Part shown: one piece after another, positions 11,134 to 22,782 of the stretch
How positions within the stretch are numbered: position 1 is the stretch's first letter
How the letters are laid out: every line of letters starts with the position of its first letter
DNA from: Oscarella lobularis
Taxonomy: Eukaryota > Porifera > Homoscleromorpha > Homosclerophorida > Oscarellidae
DNA: 64,000 bases
Assembly (NCBI RefSeq): GCF_947507565.1
Contig: NC_089175.1
Span: 310,001-374,000 of the forward strand
Direction: 5' to 3'
Translations under genes and position numbers: made by a program
Notes under the pieces: generated by a model
Told to the model about the DNA's origin: nothing
The model's database searches: none
Seen by the model: only the letters and a program-made list of their open reading frames with translations

Positions 11134-11494
11134 GCGTTTACGAGCGCGCGAGGAACTGATCGACGAGTGCAAGCGACGTCATTTGTGATCGGGCGGCCGG
11201 CGTCAGCGTTGGCCACGTAGTCTGTGCAACGTAGATTCTGCGACGTGTACGCTAGCGCACGTGATCATGTAAATACACACATACTGTATTAGAAAAATTT
11301 TCAAAACTTTTAGATTGCTTTTGAATTCAGTAATAGATCTCGTCTCTTCAATGTTTTCGCGACTGAACACATCGCAAAATCAAATTTAGACAGAAACTGT
11401 ATACGGGAAGTCCCGTCGTATCACGTGTGTCCGCTTCTTCCGACGCGACACTCGCCGCTTGGGAAAATAATGTCGACGACATAGCCCCGAGACA
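11134..11494. promoter_or_regulatory. Divergent promoter region, FBXO8 / FRMPD-like
   Basis: 361 bp between two start codons that point away from each other. One CACGTG E-box-like hexamer lies at 11258-11263. No TATA box is evident. Both promoters must lie here. Confidence 0.5.
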
Positions 11495-14400
11495 ATGGCC
11501 TCGCCCGTCGCCTCCCCGCAGCTCGACTCGCACGCGCGCGACCTCAGCAGAGAGCTCAAACAAGGCTGGGAGGCAAAATGTCGTCACGACGGTCGAATCT
11601 ACTACGTAAAGTAAGCAGAATCGTACGGGCTTCAGCCGCGCGACGGGGCGGTCACCAATTAGAAGCGGCGGGCCGACGAATCCGCCCGCGAGCGACAGTC
11701 CGTTTCCCCGATTACGCGCGTTCTTTCGCAAACCGCTTGTTGCTACCCGGGATACGAACTCTAGCGCATATGCGTGTCTAGTCACGTTACGAAGACGACG
11801 CACTGGTTGCCGCCCGTCGAGAATTGGACGTGTTCGCTCGGTTTGCCGTACGGTTGGGAGATGGCTGTCGACGCGACGGAAACGCAGAGTTATTATTTGA
11901 AGTAGGGATGAGGAGGGAATGGGGGCGTGGGGTTTTTGGTTCGACAGGTGGACTCGTTTTTCTTTAGTCACGTCGTGCATTTGTCAACGAGGAAAGATCC
12001 CAGGAAGGATGAGGTGAAGTAGAGTCAATCGCGATTTTGTTTTCTGAATATAATGTCTTTTGTTTTTTTTAAGTTTGTTGTTGGTGGGAAGAGTGGGTTG
12101 AGGGAGGTGTGGCTCGAGCGGAGTCCAGATTTGGGTATATAGAGATATATTCTTCTTCTTCTCCCCTGTGTCTATTTCTTTGTTTTGCTCTCCTTAGGTT
12201 TTGGCTTTATTGCTGGTAGTGAGAAACCCGTCATCATTCGATCTGTACTTCCTGGTTCGTTTCTCACACACACTCTCTCTCTCTCTCTTATCTCTTGATT
12301 TTGATCTCGCAGGGGGGCCCGCTGAGGGGAAGCTCGAGACGAATGACAGCATTATAAGAATCAATGGAAAGGACGTCGAATCTGCTTCTAATCCAGACGT
12401 CATTAGCGCAATAAAGTATTGAAATCGAACCGCTAGACTTCACCTGTTATTTCATCCTTTCTAATAGAGAATGTGAAGGGTCTGTCTGCTTTGTTGTGAG
12501 ATCATCCAAAGCAGCGTCAGGCTACAAGCGAACCCGGAAATCGTCCTTGGTATCCGGTCAACGAAAATCTCGCAAAACGTCCGAGGGAAATCTCAAAGTT
12601 CGGTTCGCCGACCCAATAGCGAATTCAATCACAGCAGTATGAAAAAAAATTGGCAACATTAACAATGGATTATATATAAAAATTATATCCTAGACTTCTT
12701 TTGGACCGCAGAGCTCTCCCGTTAGCAAAGACGTATTTCGCGTGCATCTTGAAAACGGTCAAATTCGATCCGTCCGCTTCAATTCCACTACAACTGTACA
12801 GGTAAATAAATTAAAGAATCTCCCTCCTATAGAACATAGAATTTTTTGCCAATTTTTAGCAAGTAATTCGGCGAGAATGTGACCGTCTTTCCATACCCTG
12901 CCCTCAGCATTTCTCCCTCATGATGGACGGCCCCGGATCCGTCAATCTTTTATACCTTCCCAATCATCAATTAATTGGAGAGGTCAAAATTTTCCCTCCT
13001 CAACGTCATTCACTCTAGATGTCATGTCTCTCCACATAGATAAATAATTTAAGGAGTCATTGCTGGAAGTGTCGCCTTCGACTCCGACTCATCACCAAGG
13101 AGTCGACGGATCTTTTGAAGAGAGCCCCAAATGCAATCGATTATTTATTTGAGCAGGTACGTCGCCGTGGCAACGTAGCACGTAATCATCTTCCCAATGA
13201 TTCTCTCTCCCCCAGACGTGCAATGACGTTATTGCTGGTCGTTTCGGCTCGGATTTGACGACGGATATTGCAATTAAATTAGGCGCTCTTCACATGCAGC
13301 AACACGCCGCGAAGACGGGACCTCGAAATAAGATATCCATAAAGAATATAGAGTAATAGGGCGATCAATTTAGAAGAGAGAGAAAAAACGAGCTTTTCTT
13401 CAGGAAAGAAGTTGGACTGCAGAAGTTTTTACCCGAGCACGTTTTGCTCGTAATGAAACCAAAGGAACTTAGAAAGATGATATCCCATTGCGTTAAGTTG
13501 AATCAGCTGATGTCGTTACCTGGAGAACGGGTAAGTGCGTAGTCATGGAGACCGCGGTTCGCGTACTGTAAGATCGCGATTTCTCAGCATTTGACCGACA
13601 TTCAAGCGAAGTTGCTCTATCTAAAAATCGCCGCTGAATTGAGAACGTTCGGGGGTCGTTATTACGCCGCGACTTACGTAAGCGAAATAATAAACGATGA
13701 CGCAATTTACGAAGTCAAGGGCCTGTAGGAAAAGGAACAGTCCGAAGTCACGTTACTCGTTTCGCCGCGCGTCGGTTTTTGTCACATGCTTTCGAAGCAG
13801 AGAAATTTGGTTCGTGACGTAATTGAGGGGGGAGCCAAGGAAAAATTGTTCGCGACTCCCTTTGTAGCTATCCACGTTTGCCGACTTCGATGACGTCACC
13901 GAGATCACCTTAGAGGAAGTAGACAGCAGACAGAGTCGAATATTAGTCGAAATCAAAGGCAATGAAGTAAGGCACAAATAGAATAAGGGGGGAAAAAATC
14001 GAATTAATTAATATATAGACTGTGAGCTTTATCTTGGACAGCAATTCGGCCGTCGATCTCGCTCACCTAATCGACGGCTATCGCACCCTATTCACCGACA
14101 ATCGTCCCTTACTAAAGACATCACAAACGACGACAGACGACCCAGACGACACAGGTACAAAAACAAATAACATATCGAAATCCCACGAGCTCCCTTTTCT
14201 TCCCAGTCGCTTCCTACTTCTCCCTACACACGGTCGTACCGTCGCAGTGGAGCTACATTCCGTCGATTAAAAGTTCCGACGGAATTCCCACCGAGTGGAC
14301 GTCGAAACGACGCCAACTCGATCTTCGCCGCCCATCGCTTCCCCTCTACGATCAATCGCGCCCTTCTCCCATCACCGTTCACCTGCGCAAGACGGGCATA

Positions 14401-17001
14401 AATCTCTCCGATAACGATTGCTACAGCTCGTCGACAAACGATCACGCGTCGGCCCATCGACGCATGATGCCCCCCGCGCGTCGTCGCAGCAATAGCGTCG
14501 ACGCCGACGACGTCATGGAGAGCGCAGCCGCAGAAGCGGCGGCACGCGAAGCGGCGAAAAAAGCGGCGAAAGCCCTGCGTCGATCATCGTTCGCCTATTC
14601 GCCGCCGCCGAGTCCGCGTCTCTTGGAAGAATTTCACGACGAGCGGACGACGAAGGGAGCGTCGGTTGTCGACGACGTCGAATTGCCGGAGCCCTTATCC
14701 GTATCGTCGGTATTCGGCGACGAAACGATATCCATGGAAGAAGACGACGATAATTCGTTGCATAGTCTCATCGAGACGTTGAATCGACGTCGAGAGTCGA
14801 CGTCGAACGACGAGGCGACGATCGTTGTCGCCGCCGCCGCCGCCGCCGAATCGTCGTCGTCCGTACGCGATTCGTGGAGTCGAATTGAATTGACAAGCGA
14901 TTTGCGTCCGTCGAGTGACGAAGACGACGACGACGACGATTCCGTGCCGCCGCCGCCGTCGGAATTCTCCGATTCGGTCGCTTCGAACGGGACCGATCCT
15001 CTTCCGACTGTCGACGAAGTTGACGAAAACGAAGACGAAGACGGTGAGAACAACGAAACGATTGTTATTCCGCCTCCGCCCGGTTTCGGATGGGATCCCA
15101 GTGAAGATGATACCCGCGAGCCGGACGTGATACTTCCGCCACCGGTCGCCTTTTCGGAATCGGAATCTGAATCGTTTATTCATCCGGAAGTGGAAACACC
15201 GCCGTCGTCGCCGCCGCCGTCATCGTCGAGAGAAAGCGTCGCTCGAGAAAGTATCCTTGTTCTAGATCAGGTGCCGTCGTGGCTTCAAGAAGAGCTGCGT
15301 AGTAGCGAATCGCCGTCGAGTGCTGAAGACATGGATTTTATTCCTCCGCCGCCTATGGAGGATTATTTCTCCTCGCCACCGCCACCTATACCTCCAATGC
15401 CATCTCACTGGGCAGAAACTGAATATTTTCTCGATATACCTCCACCTATACTCGAGGAACCAGAAGACGTCGAATTTTCACCGGAGCCTCCTGACGATTT
15501 TAAGAACAACGTCGATGTGCCGTCGTCGCCGCCGCCTCTGCCCTTGACGCCAATCCCGGACGAGGAACAACGTCGGGGGAGAAACGCGGAGGAAAAACGA
15601 GAAGAACGTCGCTATCCGGAACCGACGATCGTTCCCGTGTCTGAACGGACGGCGCAAGTGCTCAAGAACACGCCGTCTTCGTCGCTTCTCGTCGGCGTGA
15701 CGACGGTGAAAACGTCAGAACGTCGCATGCCGCCGCCGTCGAATCCGCGCCCGCGAAGTGCGGCGTCGTCGTCGACGCTGACGGAAAAAGGAAAGGAGTC
15801 GACGCGTTCGAAATCGGCGACGCTATCCAAGCTTAGCAGTCTCTCCAAATTGATGCCGAAGAGTCCTAAGAAAAGCCGCGGCAGCGGCGAGGAGACGGAC
15901 AGTCCAATGCATCATCGACTTCATTCTTCAACGAAACGTCCATCACCTAAGTCATACAAAGCCCCTCCACCTCCCTCATCGCCGCGATCCGTTCTTACAG
16001 GCTCCCCGAAACCGTCACCCAAACTTCATCGCGCGCCCCAACCACCGCCGACACCCCGATCTCCCGCCTTGTTTTCTGAATCTTCGTCTCCCAATCCGGC
16101 AAGTCCTCGATCTCTGTCCTCCTCCGCCGTCGCCGCCGCCGTCACTAAAAGCGCGAGTTCCGTCATGCATCCGCGTCCCTGGTTGCCGCCGTCGCCCGGC
16201 GAATCGAAACACTCTCCCAGTTCGCCGAATCGCGCGTCGTTGTCGTCGTCGCCGCACTCGCCGGCGAGAAATCGAGCGAAAGGCGCCAGCAATTCGCCGT
16301 CGACGAAACGAGATCGAGTACCGGTTTTAGTATCGGAGGAGGGCGGCGGCGGTTCTCCGTCGCTTCCGGCAACTCCACCGCCGCCTCTACCAAATATCCC
16401 GCCACCGCCTCTACCCGAATCGTCGCCGCCGTTACTAGAAACGGAAACGTCGCCGAGACGCGCGGCGATACGGGAAGCGTGCACGGAGGGAATAATGAAG
16501 CTAAGCGGCATCGTTCTGGAGCTAGACACGGTCCTACAATGCGTCCTAACAAAAAAACTCGTCGATACAGACACGAAAGGCTATGCTCAAACGAAAAGCG
16601 CTCTCTGGACGAACGCTAAAGAGCTCACCCAAGAAACGAAGACACTCGTAACGGCCGTCGTTCAAAAGCACGCCACCGCCGCTTCGGTGATCGAGACGAC
16701 GTTGGAGACGGTTCGCCGCATCGCCGACGACGCGCGCGAGTGCGTGACGGCGATGAGCGCCATCAAGAACGACTTCCAGCCGCCCGACGTCCGACAGAGT
16801 CTCATCGTCGCCGTCATGGAAGTGGCGAACGCGTTTCGGCACGTACTCGCGTCGGCGGAGGACGCCGTCGCGTCGCAGATGAGCGAATCGGCGCTTATGG
16901 CTCTGATGGACAGCGCGAAGGGAATTGCGACGATTATGAGCGCGTTTACGCGCACTCTGAACGAAGTCGAGACCACAATGGCAGGTGCACTCATCGTCTA
17001 A
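11495..17001 (+). CDS. WW-WW-PDZ-FERM scaffold (FRMPD4/Preso-like)
   Basis: Membrane-cortex scaffold of about 1494 residues in 17 exons (first 11495-11610, last 14207-17001). Domains in order: WW1 about 21-51 (LKQGWEAKCRHDGRIYYVNH), WW2 about 60-95 (LPYGWEMAVDATETQSYYLNH), PDZ about 115-205 (LGFGFIAGS), then an atypical FERM about 240-560 (LKVRFADP, IPCPQHFSLMMDG, RSHCWKCRLRLRL, FVSFILDS-like F3 end). A long acidic then proline-rich disordered region follows with many PPPP runs, possible SH3, EVH1 or profilin ligands. The last 170 residues are a helical segment. WW-PDZ-FERM is the order of FRMPD3/4, which act at postsynaptic and actin sites in vertebrates. The last exon alone codes 931 residues. 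Both WW domains are split by phase-2 introns in an AAT codon. Confidence 0.88.
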
Positions 17002-17068
17002 GTCATGTATATATATATCTATATATATATATAATTCCTTCCCGCTCTTTTCCCCAACGCTCTTTGTT

Positions 17069-19025
17069 CTACTGTGGACGGTCAACTTGACTACATTTCG
17101 ATAGTTTTTCACTGCAGATATATACCGTTCGAATAATAGTCAAAGAGAAATGCGTTGGGTTTTACTTTTACCTGAATTTCCAGTGTTGCCACGGTTCGTG
17201 AAGATTCGGCATTTCCATTCCCGTCAGCTCGTCGATGACGTCGTCCCACGTGCGATCATTTGTCTCGATCGACGCAATCATTCGCTCGAGTCGTCGACAA
17301 ACGATTTCGTACTCGTCGACGCACGAGTCCAAGAAATGTCGCTCGATCGCCATCTCGCAGTTCGTCTTAGGCGTCAAGCCGTCCTCTAATAGATGAAGAG
17401 TGTCGATCGCTCGAGAATCGGTCTCCCTTTGTTTTGGCACTTGGAGAAGATACGTCAGTGGCGATTCCGGTACGGGATTGTGTCTCTGCGCTTGTTTTCT
17501 CATCAGTTCGAGTTCGCGAACCAATGTCAATTGCTTCTGATACGTTTCTTCGGCGTTTTCGTACGCCGTCGAGAGGCGAGAGGCGACGTCGTCGCCCGCG
17601 TTCGTTTGCCCGCGATCGACGTCGTCGAGTTCGTGCGACGATTTCTTCGCGACTTTTTGCAAATTCGTCAATTTTTTCTGACGATTTATGACGTAGATTT
17701 CGTGCTTCTCGAGCTCTTCGTTCATTTTCATCACATCCTCGACGACAATAGCCATTTGTTTTTCGACGTCGTCAACGTCGTCGTCGTCGTGACTCTCGCT
17801 TCTCAATAAATCGTCTCTCCTTTGATTGAGATTGTCCAGTTCTTGCTTTTTGGTCAGCAACTCAGCGCGCTTCGATTTCAGCTTCGCCTCAGATTCTTCC
17901 AAGTCGGGCAATTCCTTATGAATATGCTCGAGAACGAAGGGTAAAAGATAGCGTTGGCGCATATCGCGAGGAGAATACCAACTCGTCGACTGACTATCGT
18001 GACTACACAAAGAGATTCCTTCCTCTACGAATAAAGAAAAGCAAACTAAGGACATACTTTACATAGTAGGTAAAGCCCAGATCATCTTCAGCACTTTCCC
18101 AGCCCGGAGGTAAATCTAATAATTTTAAAAATACATTTGAATCTCTCTACTTTTGCTACTCTACCTGTCCAGTCGTATTCTTTTATTGGCTTTGGTTTGG
18201 GCATTGAGTTTGGATTGGTCCACGTACTCAATCTCGTATAATGACTACAAAGGAAAATACTCTTGCAAGCTACAAATCAACATTTTTTTCTTATTACTTT
18301 TCATAGTAAATTCGTTTTGACGTTGGATCTACTTTGGACTCCCATCCTTCTGGGAGAGCCTTAGCGTTTTCCTCAACAAATAGAACAGTCGGCTGAAGCT
18401 CAGACTCCTCATCTCCGTCGCTTTTAGAACCAGAATTCAAGGATTGAACTGACACAGGAGACTGTCCCTCAGAAAGAGAACGGCTTCGTTTCTTCATTTC
18501 ACTGTGATACTCCTCAGGAAAAGGCTGCGGTGGTGGAGCAGAAATTTTAGGTTTGGTCACTGACAAAGAGGGATTTGATCGAATTCGAGATCTCATTTTT
18601 TGAAATGACGTCATCATTCGATAACGATGATTACCCAAAGCGCCTAAAATAATTCAATTAATTAATTAATTAATTGATTAATTATTTTTTGATTCTTGCC
18701 TTTCAACGTCGGATTTGGACGAACTTCGAGTTCCAAGTATTTTCCCGCGTTCTTTAGGATGTCCACCGCGTCCTCGTGCTTCAGACCGACGAGACTTGTA
18801 CCGTTTGCGCGTAGCAATTCGTCTCCGACCTCAATTTCTCCATCTGTGCATAAGAAATGCGATTCTAAAGCTTTGGACCTTGCGTTTTGGCTGACCGGCC
18901 ACGCCTTCTTCTTTTATGTCTGATACAATCAAACCAATGCCGTGTTCGGCGCCTCCTTTTATGCTGAAGTCAAATCCTGACGGTCCGCGCGCAATTTTGA
19001 CGACAATGACTTCTCGTTTATTCAT
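17069..19025 (-). CDS. PDZ-WW-WW-coiled-coil scaffold protein
   Basis: Adaptor of about 543 residues whose family I do not recognise. Exons as read: 18896-19025, 18700-18843, 18298-18643, 18165-18244, 18058-18115, 17172-18002, 17069-17111. The last exon is optional: the CAG|GTAAAAGT donor is strong, but reading through it stops at 17168. PDZ residues 1-90 (GFDFSIKGGAEHG, DGEIEVGDELLRANG) are followed by a serine-rich linker, WW1 (LPEGWESKVDPTSKRIYYEN), WW2 (LPPGWESAEDDLGFTYYVNH) and a long coiled coil. STXBP4 has PDZ, coiled coil and WW in another order; KIBRA has WW-WW but no PDZ. Intron 2 has a GC donor (AAAG|GCAAGA). It starts head-to-head with CEP44. Confidence 0.82.
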
Positions 19026-19063
19026 TTCTAGCTTGCCTAGCGTGCGTTAGCCCTCACTGCGGG
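19026..19063. promoter_or_regulatory. 38-bp bidirectional gap, PDZ-WW gene / CEP44
   Basis: Only 38 bp lie between the two divergent start codons. Both 5' UTRs and core promoters must overlap this gap or the flanking coding exons. Confidence 0.7.
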
Positions 19064-20282
19064 ATGAGCACGGGTGATTTGAAAAACAACGTTCGGAAGC
19101 TTCTCGTCGAACTTCGACAGGCTAAATACGGCAGCAACATAGACATCGAAGGGTAGGCGTCTTGAGGGGGCCCATTTGGAGGCGAATCCTCAGTAATTTT
19201 TCTCAGCTTGGCGCGAGGAAGATCCGAAGCGATTCTACCGCTTATCCATTATGCATTTCTGTCCTTTTCGCTACCGCTGGCTCGATACATATCATCGAAA
19301 GGCTACGAATTATTCGGAAAAAACGATCTCCGCTTCACTCAGTCATTCTACAAGGCGAGACCGAAAAAATACAGGCGTACACACTAAAAACGACGCCTCC
19401 TACAGATTCTTTTAACCGAATTCGACTATCGACCGCGATTGACCGTGCAGCAATTTCTCTCCGAAGGATTCGCCGAGAGAAAATTGATGACAGTGTCAGA
19501 CATTTTCAAACTGTGCACTCAAAAACACGAACAGATGCAGAAACGCGAACGCAAGCCGTTGAGAGCGTTCAACCAACGCGGCGGCGTATCAAAAGACACA
19601 AAGGTATAATAGCCCAAAAAATTCTAAATTTTAATTTGAAATTATTTCGTAGCTGACGGAAGTGAAAGTGGTTAGAAATCTCGAAACGGGTTCTCATCTC
19701 GAAGACGACGCTCCTCTTCCCTTGCAACCACCTCGGCCCACCGAACAAAGTTTTCCCACTGTTCCAGCACTGAGAAATTCAATTTCACAGTCCGGTATGG
19801 AGTCCCCGGAGGAATTCACCCCATCTCAAAGTAAGATTGTTCCCTTGATGACGTCCGGTGGCGTCTTTCCTTTCGCTGAATCGAAGACCGATAAAGAATG
19901 CAATCCCCCTATGATTGCTTCTAAGTATCGAATTCCCTCGACTCTAACGAGACCAACTCTGCTTTCGGATGACCCAGCGTCAATAGAAACAGCTGCCAAA
20001 GCAGCAGAGATGTACTGGGCAAGTGACAATGAATCAGAACACGAAGAAGAAGAGGAAGAGGAGGAGGATAAAAATGATCTTAGTCTCAGTCTGTCTTTCC
20101 ACGTGAATAGTCGGCCTACTGAACCGGAAACGCGCGCCTCTACGACGACAGATTCGACGAGCGTACTCTCCGTACTGACACAAATACAGAATCAATTGGA
20201 AAAGCTTCAGAAATCGATAACTACTCTAGAAGCTCGATTGACAATAGTTGAAACGAAGGTGCAACTATTAGAACAACGCTGA
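19064..20282 (+). CDS. CEP44: Centrosomal protein of 44 kDa (CEP44)
   Basis: Centriole-linked microtubule-binding protein. Exons as read: 19064-19152, 19207-19354, 19406-19603, 19653-20282, giving 354 residues (human about 390). The N-terminal CEP44 domain is clear: MSTGDLKNNVRKLLVELR, LPLIHYAFLSFS, GKNDLRFTQSFYK, ILLTEFDYRPRLTVQQFLSEGFAERK. A disordered acidic region with a glutamate run precedes a C-terminal coiled coil (about 320-354). Intron 2 uses a GC donor (TACAAG|GCGAGA), forced by the conserved YKILLTEF join. Confidence 0.93.
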
Positions 20283-20292
20283 ATTTATAATG

Positions 20293-21827
20293 TTAGGGCA
20301 CGTCGACGTGAGTGTCTGAGAGCTCCTGATCACTTCCACTGCCTTCCTCCATTCTCTTTAAGCTTTTTAGAAGATGCTCGTTTTCGTTGCACTGACGTCG
20401 CAATGGAAACGAGACTCCGTCTCCAATACTAAAGAAAAGTAGTTATATATAATTAATTAATAGAATTTTTTTCATTACCTATTCTTGAATGGCAAGAACC
20501 ACTTCCACCGAACGGGTCCCATCACTTGACGAAAATTTTCGCGCCAGCCAAGTCCGAATGCTTTCTTATCCTTTCCATAGAACATGAGTGGTGCACGACT
20601 CGATTCTATGTGTAGAGACAAAGTCAACAAACCCAGCTGCTTTACTTCTACGTCCACTAACCCAGTGTGGTTCTATTAGTGAAAAGGAGGAAGAGATGAA
20701 AACCCAACAGGCTCCACACGCCAAGCGAGAATATCATGGCAATGAAGAAGAGAAAGATCATATTCATTCGGTCTGCAGATGAGATGTCTGATTTTTTTGT
20801 CTGTAGAAAAACGACAGTAAAAAAAGTCAATCTGGGTCGTTAATTAAAGTTGCTTACGCTCCAGACGTCGATAAAGGTAGGAAGAGCTGTCAGAGCAATG
20901 TACATCGTATAGAGTTCCGTGTACATGAGAAAGAGTACAAAGCATTTGTAATTGCTAAAGCCCACGGTGACGTTGACCCTTAGAGAAAAATCATAAAATG
21001 TAGGAGATAGTTTCTGGTCTGATTACCAGGGACAAAAGTGGTCCATTTTAAGTACACATCTATAAAAAAATGAGGGTCACAAACTGATGTAATTAAATAG
21101 AAGGTTTTCATTACTTTCTGGAAATTGAGCAGTAGTGAGAACGATCCGGTTTGATACAGCGACTTTTATCGCAAAAACGGATTTCTTTTGAGCAAAAACA
21201 CCGTTATTTTAATATCCCATTGATTCACTGCACGCGTTACCGTCATTAAGTGCTCTCATTTTCACAGGCAGTTTTCGTGAAAAAATGATCTTTTGAAGAA
21301 GACTTTGAAGATCAGCCTATACAGTAGCAAGAACCATTTTAGGCAATTCTAGTCTTTATTCTCTCAATCCTACCCCTTGAACAAGTTCTTGCTCTTCTTC
21401 CTCTGTTAGATAGAACTGAGAGAGACAGAGCGGATGTGATTTCTCATGAGTGTCAGTCGCTGACAGGAATCAATACCTCCGTTGGCGGAGTCTTGGGTTT
21501 GGAGAGGATGGTCGACCAATAGGTCGATATAAAGAGAACGTCAATGATGTGGAAGAAGATGAGGTAGAACACTACAAGGGGAGAAATAATAAAGTAATTC
21601 GTTTAGCAATGTCTTTGGTACCTTTTTGAGCTATGGAATCCGAGTCTATTAGAGTGGCTGGAGTGAAAGAGCAACAATAGTTACAATCACGGAAATATTT
21701 CAAGTTACTGACCACAGAGTACGACGACGTACGCGTAATAGGACCAGACGGTCAAGGCAGTGACAAAGACCACGGGAAACCATCGGCAGAGGCAAAAAAC
21801 AGGATTGTCTGCGAGAGAGCCCAACAT
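20293..21827 (-). CDS. ZDHHC2/15/20-type palmitoyltransferase with degenerate zinc fingers
   Basis: S-acyltransferase-like membrane protein, 329 residues in 11 exons (21713-21827, 21622-21657, 21477-21571, 21374-21415, 21241-21316, 21115-21184, 21027-21059, 20858-20978, 20662-20800, 20479-20605, 20293-20428). Four membrane segments surround the cysteine-rich domain; landmarks WSYYAYV, IKPDRSHYC, CVLKMDHFCPW, GFSNYK and TNRTTLE follow vertebrate ZDHHC15 and ZDHHC2. The catalytic Asp, first His and Cys of DHHC remain (DH-F-C). Four of the eight zinc ligands are replaced: C to S in FCDKS, H to Y in SHYC, C to S in CSIS, second H to F in DHFC, plus C to T in WVNVT, so five changed positions in the motif with four or five of them ligands depending on the reference. 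It starts 53 bp from MCTS1. Confidence 0.9.
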
Positions 21828-21880
21828 TATGCCGTGCCAATGTCACGTGAGAAGCGAGTGCAGTGCGTTAGCGGATCAAG
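21828..21880. promoter_or_regulatory. 53-bp bidirectional promoter, ZDHHC / MCTS1
   Basis: 53 bp separate two divergent start codons. A CACGTG hexamer sits at 21844-21849 (TCACGTGAG). No TATA box. Confidence 0.65.
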
Positions 21881-22695
21881 ATGTTCAAAAAGTAAGCCCA
21901 CAACGACGTGAAACAGCTTCGTCGGGTAATAGGGAGCACTAGATTTCAAGGAAAAGACGATATCAGCGCTGTAAACCAAGTGAAGTCGTCCGTACGAAAA
22001 GGAATTCGAGCAAACGTCCTCGAAACATTTCCAGGCCTCGGCGAAGACATAGACGCAATCCTTCCCAAAAAGGAACCGCTCAAACTTCTCAAATGGTACA
22101 CAAAAGTCCTTATTCCGTACAATTCAGTCCGTATTCCTTTCGTTCCTTGCAGCAAAGACCACGTTGAAATACTTAGCGTCAATTCCGAGCTCCTCTTCTT
22201 CCGACAGCGAGACGGTCCCTATTTTCCGACGCTAAGGCTCCTACACAAATGTTAGCCTCGATCAGACAAAAAAATCATACGCTCTTCGCCTCTTTTAGAT
22301 CCCAAGATGCTTCCCCATCTCCAAGTGGATAAGGGAGCTATCAAATTTCTTCTAAGCGGAGCTAATATCATGTGCCCCGGTCTGACGTCACCTGGCGCGA
22401 AAATGGACGAAGTGGACGCGGGCAAAGTAGTGGTAAGAAAAACTCCAAAATCTACCTCACTCTCGTGCTTTTTTTAAATTTTTTCTTCAGGCAATTATGG
22501 CAGAAGGAAAGGAACACGCATGTGCTGTAGGATTAACCAAGCTGTCTACTGAGGACATGTAAGTAGAGAATTACGAGACTATTTATTTGGTGAAAAATCG
22601 AGTCACTTCTCAGACAAAAAGTGAACAAGGGAATTGGAGTGGATAACATTCATTTTCTATGCGACGGTCTTTGGCTTTTGAATAAGCTCGAATAA
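21881..22695 (+). CDS. MCTS1: MCTS1, PUA-domain translation re-initiation factor
   Basis: Partner of DENR in ribosome recycling and re-initiation. Exons as read: 21881-21891 (11 bp), 21943-22095, 22153-22250, 22299-22432, 22491-22558, 22614-22695; these give 181 residues, equal to human MCTS1. It starts MFKKF, as in human. The N-terminal domain has [20 protein letters not shown] and [20 protein letters not shown]. The PUA domain has [20 protein letters not shown] and ends [19 protein letters not shown]. The 11-bp first coding exon is too small for ORF finding but is fixed by the family start. Confidence 0.97.
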
Positions 22696-22745
22696 TGCAG
22701 CGTATATTAAACGGGCGTGAGAGACAAAGGGGGGAAGTCCTTTAT

Positions 22746-22769
22746 TATCATCATCATCATCATCATCAA
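22746..22769. repeat. (ATC)n microsatellite
   Basis: About eight ATC units between the 3' ends of MCTS1 and RPL21, which converge here only 87 bp apart. Confidence 0.9.
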
Positions 22770-22782
22770 TCCGTAAGTCCAT

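Noticed and set aside
11348-11980. 210-codon minus ORF over FRMPD-like exons 1-2
   Set aside because: Antisense to two well-supported WW exons; no domain and no ATG context.
14634-16574. Minus-strand ORFs across the FRMPD-like proline-rich exon
   Set aside because: Composition shadows of repeated proline and serine codons; low complexity and no splice logic.
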